DNA from: an uncultured Sphingorhabdus sp.
Lineage (GTDB): Bacteria > Pseudomonadota > Alphaproteobacteria > Sphingomonadales > Sphingomonadaceae
Direction of reading: 5' to 3'
Assembly: GCA_937873665.1 (NCBI GenBank)
Contig: CALMYW010000371.1
Span: 1-21,683, forward strand
Length of the DNA stretch: 21,683 nucleotides
The stretch's first letter is position 1. Every line of letters starts with the position of its first letter. This document shows positions 14,964 to 21,683 of the stretch, in pieces. The notes under the pieces are model-generated. The model was given only the letters and a program-made list of their open reading frames with translations. It did no database searches and had not been told where the DNA came from. Both the position numbers and the translations under genes were made by a program.

Positions 14964-15962
14964 ATGATGAGACTTCGGGCCACCATTGTCGCAATCACGA
15001 CGATCCTCTTTTTGCCTGAAGTCGCGACCGCCGATGTTGTCAAAGATTCTTACGGTGTCTCGGTCCAGACAGGCTTGGTCTACGGAAAAGGTCGGGTTGG
15101 AATTTCCAGTCCGGCGCCCAAACAACGCGACCTCGAATTAGATGTTTATCGGCCGACCTTCGGTGGCAAACCGCTTGAGGGCCGGCCGGCGGTTATCATG
15201 GTATTCGGCGGCGCTTACCATCGCGGCGGCAGGGGGGCAGCGCTGTACGAAGAAGATGGCGCTTCGGATTCATCAATGGGTGAATATTGCCAGACGTTTG
15301 CGGCCGCCGGGTATGTGTGTCTCTCAATTGATTATCGCCTGGTGCCGGAGGATCCGGCGCTCCCGGCTACTCTCGATGAGACAGTCCTGATTCCAAAGGC
15401 CATGTTGAAGGACCCAAGGGGTAGCGAGCGAATTGAGTTCGCGCGCCGCCAAATGGGCCTCCCGCCGCTTGATGATGGCACCCGGGAACAATTGTATAAT
15501 ACGATGTTCGCCGCCACAGAAGACTTGGCGAGTGCCGTCGCCTACGCACGGGCCAATGCCCAGAAACTGGGCATTGATCCCAATCGGGTCGCAGTGGGTG
15601 GTTTTTCGTCAGGAGCCATAACCGCTGTGAGCGCTGTTTATGGTGCAGGCCTGCCGGTCAACGCGGTAATTTCACTCTCTGGTGGTTCTGGCGGATACGA
15701 TATCCGGAAAACAGCAAAGAGCGGCATGCCGCCAGGTTTATTCATTGTCGGTCAGAATGACCTGCCCGCCATTCAATTGACCACAAAGCCAATGATTGGC
15801 GTCTTGAGTGCCGCAGGGATCAGGACCGAATCCGCCTGGGTGCCAGGATTTGGCCACTTCTATCCCATGGGCGCTGTCAGTCTTGGTGCCGACATGTCGA
15901 AACAGACGCTTAGAACCCGCATACTGCGCTTTCTTGACAGCAATCTGGGGGGAAGCCGTTAG
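14964..15962 (+). CDS. Exported alpha/beta hydrolase (esterase)
   Basis: A 332-residue esterase with an N-terminal signal peptide: MMRLR, a hydrophobic stretch ATIVAITTILFL, and a likely cleavage after ATA (about residue 25). It should therefore act in the periplasm or outside the cell. The alpha/beta-hydrolase parts are DVYRPTFGG, the oxyanion region VFGGAYHRGG (in place of HGGG), SIDYRLVPEDP, the nucleophile elbow GFSSG with Ser215, Asp in VGQND, and His in VPGFGHFY. ATG 14964 follows AAAGGA (14952-14957). It is the first gene after operator site 3 and is likely cotranscribed with the SDR 102 bp downstream. It could release an acid or alcohol outside the inner membrane for the cytoplasmic enzymes of the same regulon. 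Confidence 0.9.
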   Translation: MMRLRATIVAITTILFLPEVATADVVKDSYGVSVQTGLVYGKGRVGISSPAPKQRDLELDVYRPTFGGKPLEGRPAVIMVFGGAYHRGGRGAALYEEDGASDSSMGEYCQTFAAAGYVCLSIDYRLVPEDPALPATLDETVLIPKAMLKDPRGSERIEFARRQMGLPPLDDGTREQLYNTMFAATEDLASAVAYARANAQKLGIDPNRVAVGGFSSGAITAVSAVYGAGLPVNAVISLSGGSGGYDIRKTAKSGMPPGLFIVGQNDLPAIQLTTKPMIGVLSAAGIRTESAWVPGFGHFYPMGAVSLGADMSKQTLRTRILRFLDSNLGGSR

Positions 15963-16064
15963 GCTTGAGCGTGGCCAAGCAGAATACCATGGCCTTGACC
16001 AATCCTGCTCGCTTGCTCCGCTTGGCACAAGCGCTGGACACCATTTGAGCTTAGGAGACAACCG

Positions 16065-16880
16065 ATGACCCACTCAGCCACTGGATGCGCGGTTATCACC
16101 GGAGGGGGCGGATTGCTCGGTCGCGGCATGGCGATCGCATTCGCGCGCGAAGGGATGGACATCGTGCTCGCGGACATCGATGAGACCAAGCTTGCGGCCA
16201 CTGCCGAGGCTGTGCGCGCGCATGGCCGCGTTGCGCTGACCCAGGTCACGGATGCCAGCGACCCGGCCGCAATGGATGCGCTAGCCGCCGCCGCCTATGC
16301 GCGCTTCGGTCAGGTCAACCGGCTTTGCCTGAACGCGGGTCGGGCAATCCTGAAGCCATTCACCGAATTGACCCGGGACGATTGGAACCAGGTGCTTGGC
16401 GTGCAGTTCGGCGGCGTGCTCAACGGGGTACTCAGCTTCTTGCCGCGCCTGATCGCCCAGGGCGGCGATCGGCATGTGGTAGTGACCTCGTCGATGTCCG
16501 GTGTCGGTCGCGCTGATCTGCGCACGATCAACGCGCCCTATGTGGTTGCGAAGTTCGCCTCGGTTGGTCTCGTCGAGGTTATGGCCCCGGTGCTCGAACC
16601 GTATGGGATCGGCGTCTCGGTGCTTTGCCCGGGCATGACCGTTGCCGATCCACTGACGCCGCGTGACGGCCTCTGGAAAACGCCGAGCGCCGCCTTGTAT
16701 CAGAACAACCTGCTCGACGCAGACCAGGTTGCCGCCGAGGTAATCGCCGGGGTCAGGGAGCGGCGACTTTACATTTTCCCGCACCGCGCCGGACGTGAAG
16801 AGGTATTGGGGCGTCATGCCCGACTGATGGAAGGCTTTGATCAGGCGGAACGGACATCGCCTCAACTCAACTCATGCTGA
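16065..16880 (+). CDS. Short-chain dehydrogenase/reductase (SDR)
   Basis: A 271-residue classical SDR using NAD(P)(H). It has the glycine loop ITGGGGLLGRGMA, LADID at the end of beta-2 (Asp, suggesting NAD), LNAG instead of NNAG near residue 90, TSSMSG with the catalytic Ser, and Tyr159-VVA-Lys163 in APYVVAK. The C-terminal part (GRHARLMEGFDQAE) is longer and less conserved and probably shapes the substrate pocket. ATG 16065 follows AGGAG about 8 nt upstream. Probably cotranscribed with the exported esterase, so it may oxidise the alcohol that esterase releases. The hairpin at 16921-16948 lies just downstream. Confidence 0.9.
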   Translation: MTHSATGCAVITGGGGLLGRGMAIAFAREGMDIVLADIDETKLAATAEAVRAHGRVALTQVTDASDPAAMDALAAAAYARFGQVNRLCLNAGRAILKPFTELTRDDWNQVLGVQFGGVLNGVLSFLPRLIAQGGDRHVVVTSSMSGVGRADLRTINAPYVVAKFASVGLVEVMAPVLEPYGIGVSVLCPGMTVADPLTPRDGLWKTPSAALYQNNLLDADQVAAEVIAGVRERRLYIFPHRAGREEVLGRHARLMEGFDQAERTSPQLNSC

Positions 16881-16920
16881 GCAAGGGTGGTCTGACAGCA
16901 CGGGTCTGGGAGTTGGATGG

Positions 16921-16948
16921 GCCTTTTGCCTGACGGCGGGCAAAAGGC
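16921..16948. terminator. Intrinsic-type hairpin between convergent SDR gene and SDR pseudogene
   Basis: GCCTTTTGCC (16921-16930) pairs perfectly with GGCAAAAGGC (16939-16948) around an 8-nt loop. It lies 40 bp after the rightward SDR stop and 30 bp beyond the leftward pseudogene stop. It could serve both directions. Confidence 0.6.
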
Positions 16949-16978
16949 ACCGTTTAATTCAATCAAGACCAATCCCGT

Positions 16979-17721
16979 TTACCGATGGCCTCCATCAACG
17001 CGCCGCGGTGCGCCAGTGGTGAGCGAGGATGCTGGACTCGCCAGCGTCAGTGTGGCGGTGATGATCTCCTCGGGGTTGCCGGGACGACCAGGCGCAAGGA
17101 GCTGCCTCTTGCGCCGTTCGGGGCTCATGCCTCGGCAATGCCGATCAGTAACGGCCCCGCACTGATTGTATTGACGCGCACTTTGGTGGCATATTCGCGG
17201 CTCAAAGACACCGTCAAAGCGTTGAGCGCCGCTTTGGCTGCAACGTACGTTACAACGCCAGGCAGCGCCATCAGCGCCCAAGTCGAGCTGATGTTGATGA
17301 TTGCGCCGCCTTCACCTTGCGCCAATCGGTGTCCGATCTGGCTGGCGGGCCGGAAAGGGCCATTGAACTGAAGTTGAGCACCGAATCGACCAAGCTCTCG
17401 GCGATTTTGTGGCTTGGGAAAGGCGGCGACATACCTGCGTTGTTGGCCAGTATGTCGATCCGCCAAAATTCGGCATAGGCTTGCTCGATTAGCGCATCGC
17501 ACTCGGCTCACTTGCCGACGTGAGCAGAGTTTGTCAGCGCGCGCCTACCCAAGGCATGCAATTCACTCGCGACCGCTTAGCAGTTTTCGAGCTTGCGACT
17601 AGCCACAACCACATCGCCTCACCTTGTCCGCGAATGCCTTGACCATTTGGTAGCCCGGCCCACGTGAACCACCGGTCACCAGCACCACCTTGCCAGTGAA
17701 ATCGAAGAGCGGGTCTATCAC
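16979..17721 (-). pseudogene. SDR gene inactivated by several frameshifts and a stop codon
   Basis: Pieces of one classical SDR lie in order on the minus strand but in different frames. The N-terminus is VIDPLFDF then TGKVVLVTGGSRGPG (from 17721). The frame shifts near 17630 to DVVVASRKLENC, which runs into an in-frame TAA at 17579-17577. LANNAG is near 17433-17444, and another shift leads to INISSTWALMALPGVVTYVAAK, where the catalytic Tyr and Lys are intact (about 17245). A last shift leads to the normal C-terminus PEEIITATLTLAS then RVDGGHR and TAA (16981-16979). The GTG start at 17721-17719 overlaps the acyl-CoA dehydrogenase stop as GTGA, so it was once the coupled fourth gene of the marR operon. 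At least three shifts plus a nonsense codon argue against a simple sequencing error. Confidence 0.85.
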
Positions 17722-18998
17722 GCGGAAGTTCCCATCCGCGTAGGGATATGTTCGCTGGGGAACAACCCGGGCGCAACCGCACCGCGCTTGAGAAGGGATT
17801 TTGCGACTTGTACCTTGTGCACCTCGGTTGGCCCATCCGCCAGTGCGAGACTGGCGAGCCCGCCCCACCAGTTGGCCAATGGCAGTTCGAGCGTGACGCC
17901 GAGGCTACCATGAAGTTGGATCGCGCGCTGGATAATGTCATGGTAGACGCGTGCCATCTGCACCTTGCACATGCCGATCAAAGTGCGTGGCGCGATCGGC
18001 GGTGAACGCCCGGCCTCGACTTCGTCGATCACCCATGCGGTCTTCATTACCAGCAGGCGGTACTGTTCGAGTTCGATCCAGCTATCTGCGATCATCCCTT
18101 GCACGAACTGGTGTTCGGCCAGCAGTTTGCCTTGCGAGCGGCGCGAATTGGCGCGTTCGACCATCATGTCGAGCGCGCGCTGGCACTTGCCGACCGTGCG
18201 CATCGCATGGTGTGCCCGGCCGCCGCCCAGCCGCGCTTGCGCCACTTTAAAGCCTTCGCCAGGCAGTCCGAGCATGGCATCGAGCGGGACACGCACCTTA
18301 TTGTAGCGAATATAAGCATGTGTGCCATCATCGCTGTCGTGGCTGTCACCCATAACCTTCACATTGCGCACGATCTCCACTCCAGGCGTGTTGGTCGGGA
18401 CGATCAACATGCTCATCCGGCCGTGCGGCGGGTTGTCGGGGTTGGTGACGGCCATCACGATCAGGAAGGCCGCAAAGCGGGCGTTGGAGGAGAACCACTT
18501 CTCGCCCTCGATCACCCATTCGTTACCTTCCTGCCACGCGCGGCACACAAATTCTTTGGGATCGGCTCCGGCCTGCGGCTCGGTCATCGAGAAGCAAGAC
18601 ACGATATCGCCGTCCATCAGCGGCTGGAGGTATTGCGCCTTCTGTTGATCAGTGCCGAACATTGCGAGAATCTCGGCATTGCCTGTGTCCGGTGCCGCAG
18701 TACCAAATATAGTTGGTCCCCAGGCCGAGCGGCCGATGATCTCGTTCATCAGCGCCAGCTTGACCTGGCCGTAACCAGGACCGCCCAAATGTGGGCCTAG
18801 GTGACAGGCCCACAATCCGCGCTTGCGCACTTCGTCCTGCAGCGGCTTGATCGCCGCGCGACTGTCTGCATTGCTGACATCGTAAGGTGCGCCGTGACCG
18901 GGGAAGCGATAGTCGAGCGGTTCGACCTTGTGTTTAATGAAATCCATCATCCAGTCGAGTTGCACCTGGAAGTCAGGGTCGGTTTGGAATGACCACAT
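17718..18998 (-). CDS. Acyl-CoA dehydrogenase of the ACAD10/ACAD11 (LvaC) type
   Basis: FAD-dependent dehydrogenase of the acyl-CoA dehydrogenase fold, 426 residues. Seen: FSMTEPQAGADP (flavin/substrate loop, near 136-147), EGEKWFSSNARF, LGGGRAHHAMRTVG, and LADGPTEVHK near residue 385-394. There the usual catalytic Glu of the YEGT motif is replaced by Asp387, a signature of this subfamily. In mammals ACAD10/11 fuse this domain to an APH-like kinase, and in the Pseudomonas putida levulinate pathway LvaA and LvaC are separate. Those systems remove a phosphorylated 4-hydroxyl group from acyl-CoA to give an enoyl-CoA. Here the kinase gene is 27 bp upstream, the same pair in operon form. ATG 18998 follows AGGA; TTG 19016 has no ribosome site. 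The stop overlaps the SDR pseudogene as GTGA. Confidence 0.9.
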   Translation of the reverse strand: MWSFQTDPDFQVQLDWMMDFIKHKVEPLDYRFPGHGAPYDVSNADSRAAIKPLQDEVRKRGLWACHLGPHLGGPGYGQVKLALMNEIIGRSAWGPTIFGTAAPDTGNAEILAMFGTDQQKAQYLQPLMDGDIVSCFSMTEPQAGADPKEFVCRAWQEGNEWVIEGEKWFSSNARFAAFLIVMAVTNPDNPPHGRMSMLIVPTNTPGVEIVRNVKVMGDSHDSDDGTHAYIRYNKVRVPLDAMLGLPGEGFKVAQARLGGGRAHHAMRTVGKCQRALDMMVERANSRRSQGKLLAEHQFVQGMIADSWIELEQYRLLVMKTAWVIDEVEAGRSPPIAPRTLIGMCKVQMARVYHDIIQRAIQLHGSLGVTLELPLANWWGGLASLALADGPTEVHKVQVAKSLLKRGAVAPGLFPSEHIPTRMGTSA

Positions 18999-19025
18999 CG
19001 GCTTAGTTTCCTGCAATTGAGTAAG

Positions 19026-20090
19026 TCAGCCAGCCTTGCGGCAAATTCTTTCGGCATGGGCGAAACTGGCGGTTACGAGTCGGGCGAAGAAGCGCCCGGG
19101 TTCCTCCGGAAGGGTGCCTGCAGCGCTCTGGGCGACCCTGTATTCGAGAATGCACCCTGCCTTGTAGAGACCGAGCACACGGTAGAAGTCGAAGTTTGAC
19201 AGATCGCGCCCGGTGCCAGCGGCATAGTAGCGCGTCAGCTCCTGCCGGGTTGGAAAGTTCGCAACGTTGTAAAGCGCGCCTGTATCGATCACGTCGGGCT
19301 GTTCTTCGTCGCGGAGCTTGCTGGTGAACCACGCAAGATCGATCAGTGGGTCGCCAATCGTGCATAGCTCCCAGTCGATCAGTGCGGTCAGTCGTGCCGG
19401 ACGGTCGAACGCGAACAGTGCGTTGGGTGTGCCTACATCGCCATGGATCAAGCCGGCCCGGAAATCATCAGGCACGTTTGCGCGCAACCATTCGCGTGCA
19501 TAGGCGAAGCCGGGAATATCTCGCCCGGCATAGCCGTAGAGCTTGGGGTATGAGTTGAGCTGGCTTTCCCAGCGATCGACCTGACGTTCGAGGAAACGGT
19601 CGGTCTTGCCGAAGTCCGCGAGGCCCAGTGCAAGGTAGTCCACGTTTGCGAGCGCGATCAGGCCATCAACCATCGCATAGCCGATGCCGTATTCGCTCGG
19701 AGCGGTGTCGAAAGGGGCGCGGTGGTGGATCTTGCCGTTGCGCAATTCAGCCGCCCAACCCTGGACCATTTCCATCACGTAGAACGGCGCCCCGATAAGC
19801 TCGGAATCGTCGCATGCCGCAAAGCAATGCGGGTGCGGGACATTAGTGCCGTTGAGCGCAGTCAGGATACGCGCTTCGCGCAGGACCGTGCGTTCGCTGC
19901 CCGGTGGCGCGACAGCGGGCGGGCGGCGCAGCACCATTGTTGGTCCGCCGCGGTTGAGCGTGAGGATGACGTTTGAGGTGCCGCCGTGGAGTTGCGTCAC
20001 GACCAGCGGGCCATCGCCCAGTTCGGGCACGTGAGCATCGAGCCACGGAGCGAGCCGCTGGGGATTGGCGAGGCTGGTCGCGTCATTCAT
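19026..20090 (-). CDS. APH-like phosphotransferase (ACAD10/11 kinase-domain or LvaA type)
   Basis: A 354-residue kinase of the aminoglycoside-phosphotransferase/choline-kinase fold. It has the nucleotide loop LHGGTSNVILTL (35-46), VLRRPP (53-58) where the ATP-binding Lys of many kinases is Arg, the catalytic HGDVGTPN (216-223, Asp218 and Asn223), and the metal-binding IDWE (238-241). Antibiotic resistance is an unlikely role: gene order with an acyl-CoA dehydrogenase matches the kinase that phosphorylates 4-hydroxyacyl-CoA in ACAD10/11 and levulinate catabolism. ATG 20090 overlaps the marR stop as ATGA and has GGAAG upstream, so it is coupled to marR. The acyl chain it acts on cannot be told from sequence. 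Confidence 0.88.
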   Translation of the reverse strand: MNDATSLANPQRLAPWLDAHVPELGDGPLVVTQLHGGTSNVILTLNRGGPTMVLRRPPAVAPPGSERTVLREARILTALNGTNVPHPHCFAACDDSELIGAPFYVMEMVQGWAAELRNGKIHHRAPFDTAPSEYGIGYAMVDGLIALANVDYLALGLADFGKTDRFLERQVDRWESQLNSYPKLYGYAGRDIPGFAYAREWLRANVPDDFRAGLIHGDVGTPNALFAFDRPARLTALIDWELCTIGDPLIDLAWFTSKLRDEEQPDVIDTGALYNVANFPTRQELTRYYAAGTGRDLSNFDFYRVLGLYKAGCILEYRVAQSAAGTLPEEPGRFFARLVTASFAHAERICRKAG

Positions 20091-20542
20091 GGCATTGTCT
20101 TCCGTTGGTGCTGTTCGATCCCGGCGCGGATCGTGTTTAGCAATGCAGTCGCCTCGCGAACGGTGGCGAGATCGATCGAGCCTAGCAGCTCTGCAGCGAT
20201 CCCTTCGGCACGCTTGTTGGCTTGCGCCTGGACCTCGCGGCCACGCGCCGTAGGGACCAGCAGTCCCGATCGTTTATGATCAGGGTTGGGGGCCACCTCG
20301 ATCAAGCTCGCCGCGATCAACTTGTTAGCAGCGGCCCGGATCACCTGGCGCGGGTGCCCAAGCGAGCGCCCGATTTGCGGGATAGTGGGCGGACGCATCG
20401 CCTCGACTACAGCGGCGAGGACGGTCATCTCCATGGTCACCAGATCGTGACCATCTCGGGCCCTTACGAACGCACTGCGCAATCTGCCCCGCATGCGGGC
20501 CACCGCGTCGATTAGCAGGACGAAATCGGAATGAGTCTCCAT
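20087..20542 (-). CDS. MarR family transcriptional regulator
   Basis: A 151-residue winged-helix regulator: LVTMEMTVLAAVVEAM, IPQIGRSLGHPRQVIRAAANKLI (recognition helix region, about residues 54-76) and the wing around APNPDHKRSGLLVPT, then a dimerisation helix. It is the first gene of the operon with the kinase and acyl-CoA dehydrogenase, overlapping the kinase start by ATGA. ATG 20542 has no ribosome binding site and an in-frame TGA lies just upstream. The predicted promoter places the transcript start almost on the ATG, so the mRNA is probably leaderless. It likely represses its own operon and perhaps the divergent SDR, responding to an acyl-CoA or aromatic ligand (inference). Confidence 0.88.
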   Translation of the reverse strand: METHSDFVLLIDAVARMRGRLRSAFVRARDGHDLVTMEMTVLAAVVEAMRPPTIPQIGRSLGHPRQVIRAAANKLIAASLIEVAPNPDHKRSGLLVPTARGREVQAQANKRAEGIAAELLGSIDLATVREATALLNTIRAGIEQHQRKTMP

Positions 20543-20547
20543 AGTGG

Positions 20548-20580
20548 AATATAAATGTCATAATGGAAGTATACTGTCAA
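20548..20580 (-). promoter_or_regulatory. marR-operon promoter with AGTATACT palindrome
   Basis: On the minus strand TTGACA (20580-20575) is followed after about 18 nt by an AT-rich -10 region (ATTTATATT, 20556-20548). The transcript would start within a few bases of the ATG at 20542. The perfect palindrome AGTATACT (20568-20575) touches the -35 box. The same octamer recurs at 21051-21058 before the divergent SDR. A MarR dimer bound here would block the promoter. Confidence 0.5.
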
Positions 20581-20606
20581 ATATAATCATCGCGCGTTGT
20601 TTTGGG
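20580..20606 (+). promoter_or_regulatory. Possible degenerate fourth copy of the CAACRYGTGTTG operator region
   Basis: Aligned without gaps to 14711-14737, this stretch matches at about 21 of 27 positions: AATATAA, then CATCGCGCGTTG in place of CAACGCGTGTTG. The TTGACT box is degraded to TTGTTT and no -10 follows at the right spacing. It may be a binding site only, or a coincidence of AT-rich and CG-rich blocks. Confidence 0.3.
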
Positions 20607-21049
20607 CGAAAATACGAGGTCTGCGCCTGCCAATCGGCCCGCATTCCCTTGTCGTCCAATTTGCCCGAATGTGTGGACCATTGGTCGAGCTCACGGTGAA
20701 TGAGCCGGGCGCGGTCGCGCCATCTCAGGTCGTTGGGTTCGAGCCTGTCGGCGGCCACGTGGTCCCGCGAGTCTGATCTCGGCGTCCGGGGAGTACACTA
20801 CTTGGACTCGATCGAGGCTGCCGCTGTCGCGGATCCGCACTGCGCAATCGGGGCAGAACGACCTGCCGTCTGGACCGCTACCGATTTCGCTTATCGGTTA
20901 CATTCGCCCTTTCCAACACGCCTCAACCGTCCACCCGCGCTCAATCACGTTCATCGGACCAAGGACCAAGACCACCAAGCTTTCGGGACCCGCGAGTCAC
21001 ATCGCCACGATCTTCATCTCAGCTGTATCACCTAGTTTGATAGAGCACC
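20607..21049. other. Intergenic stretch between marR and the right-end SDR; no convincing gene
   Basis: About 440 bp. A leftward frame at 20558-20758 (66 codons) and a rightward frame at 20700-21035 (111 codons) are open but lack ribosome sites and recognisable domains. GVHYLDSIEAA in the rightward frame faintly resembles ferredoxin-reductase-like GVHYLRS motifs, which is not enough to call a remnant. Confidence 0.4.
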
Positions 21050-21059
21050 TAGTATACTA
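21050..21059. promoter_or_regulatory. Palindrome TAGTATACTA in the right-end SDR promoter region
   Basis: A perfect 10-bp palindrome that contains a good -10 box (TATACT, 21053-21058). It shares the AGTATACT core and a following GTC with the marR promoter site at 20568-20575. Probable second operator of the MarR protein. Confidence 0.4.
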
Positions 21060-21099
21060 TGTCTTGACATCGGGCGGATCGGGTCGCAACCGATCTGTC

Positions 21100-21683
21100 A
21101 TGACAATCCCCGCGCATCACGTGATTTCCGAACCGCCGTCGTTCGACCAGCCACCCTACCCGCCGGACATATTCGCCGGGCGGACAGTGCTTGTTTCGGG
21201 CGGCGGCTCTGGCATGGGGTTGGCGATGGCGACGGCGTTTGCGCAAGGCGGTGCAAATGTTGCGGTTATGGGGCGCAGCATCGAACGTGCCCGGGCGGGC
21301 GCAGCGGAAGTCGCGGCGCTGGGCGGCAAGGTCCACGCGCTTAGCGGCGATGTTCGGCACCCCGATCAGGTCGCAGCGGCATTCGACGAGGCCGAGGCTG
21401 TGCTCGGCCCGATATCGCTGCTCGCCAACAACGCCGGCGCCAACTTCCCGGTGCTCGCCGAGAATATCTCGCCCAATGCCTGGGACGCGGTGACGCGGAT
21501 CGCTATCGATGGCACATTTCTGTGTTCGACCGAATTGGCTCGGCGGCTGATTGCGCGCGGCGAGGCTGGCGCCGTGGTCAACAATTCGGCGCAGTATATT
21601 TGGACGGGTTTCCCCGGGGATGCCCCCTCGGCCGCCGCAAAAACCGCGCAGGCAACAATGACCAGAAGAAAAGCCGCCGCATG
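21100..21683 (+). CDS. SDR with 2,4-dienoyl-CoA reductase-like active site (C-terminus outside window)
   Basis: The first 194 residues of an SDR. A Pro-rich leader (about 30 residues) precedes the Rossmann core VSGGGSGMGLAMA. VMGRS follows beta-2 (Arg, suggesting NADP), and LLANNAGANF lies near residue 110. The usual Tyr-x-x-x-Lys is absent. Instead Tyr166 (SAQYIW), Ser177 and Lys181 (PSAAAK) have spacings of 11 and 15 residues. As I recall, these equal those of Tyr199, Ser210 and Lys214 in mitochondrial 2,4-dienoyl-CoA reductase, and TGFPG also fits that family. It would then reduce a dienoyl-CoA, an auxiliary beta-oxidation step that suits a locus with an acyl-CoA dehydrogenase. ATG 21100 has a poor ribosome site; an in-frame TTG at 21064 is an alternative. 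The gene runs past 21683. Confidence 0.78.
   Translation, partial: MTIPAHHVISEPPSFDQPPYPPDIFAGRTVLVSGGGSGMGLAMATAFAQGGANVAVMGRSIERARAGAAEVAALGGKVHALSGDVRHPDQVAAAFDEAEAVLGPISLLANNAGANFPVLAENISPNAWDAVTRIAIDGTFLCSTELARRLIARGEAGAVVNNSAQYIWTGFPGDAPSAAAKTAQATMTRRKAAA

Noticed and set aside
19026..20090. Aminoglycoside resistance gene
   Set aside because: The fold is APH-like, but the VLRRPP motif and coupling to an acyl-CoA dehydrogenase fit a CoA-pathway kinase, not drug resistance.
20700..21035. Open frame with GVHYLDSIEAA resembling a ferredoxin-reductase fragment
   Set aside because: The similarity covers about 10 residues only, with no FAD or NAD motif and no ribosome site; chance is as likely.

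Overview
This window looks like chromosomal accessory DNA of a high-GC alphaproteobacterium, most likely a sphingomonad (Novosphingobium/Sphingobium-like). I base this on codon use, on the DUF2924-serine recombinase pair at the left end, and on the density of CoA-dependent catabolic genes. No tRNA, rRNA, CRISPR array or intact insertion sequence was seen.

Region 1 (1-4.4 kb) is the remnant of an integrated element. It holds the C-terminus of a DUF2924 protein, a large serine recombinase that overlaps it by ATGA and whose last ~30 residues are frameshifted, an N-terminally truncated DUF5681 gene, and a complete terminase large subunit. No other phage structural genes follow. A degenerate echo of the terminase tail lies just downstream.

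Region 2 (4.9-16.9 kb) is a catabolic island. A rightward operon encodes a tandem-domain CaiB/BaiF CoA transferase, an aldehyde dehydrogenase and an SDR, and ends at a perfect 16-bp hairpin. Then come a leftward alpha/beta hydrolase of the Abhydrolase_10 type, a rightward TetR regulator, a leftward pair (isochorismatase-like protein, then HSL-type esterase), and a rightward pair (exported esterase, then SDR). The CoA transferase, isochorismatase-like and exported-esterase promoters share one architecture: a CAACRYGTGTTG dyad overlapping a TTGACT -35 box, exactly 16 bp before a TATNNT -10 box. They are therefore probably one regulon under one repressor, for which the resident TetR is the obvious but unproven candidate.

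Region 3 (17.0-21.7 kb) is a leftward, translationally coupled operon: marR, an APH-like kinase, an acyl-CoA dehydrogenase, and an SDR that is now a frameshifted pseudogene. The kinase plus dehydrogenase are separate-gene counterparts of the two halves of ACAD10/ACAD11 and of LvaA/LvaC, which dispose of 4-hydroxyacyl-CoAs through a phosphorylated intermediate. A divergent SDR with 2,4-dienoyl-CoA reductase-like active-site spacing runs off the right edge.

Working model (inference): ester or lactone substrates are hydrolysed by the three different hydrolases, oxidised by the ALDH and SDRs, activated by the CoA transferase, and any gamma-hydroxyacyl-CoA is fed to beta-oxidation by the kinase/dehydrogenase pair. 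The substrate cannot be read from the sequence.
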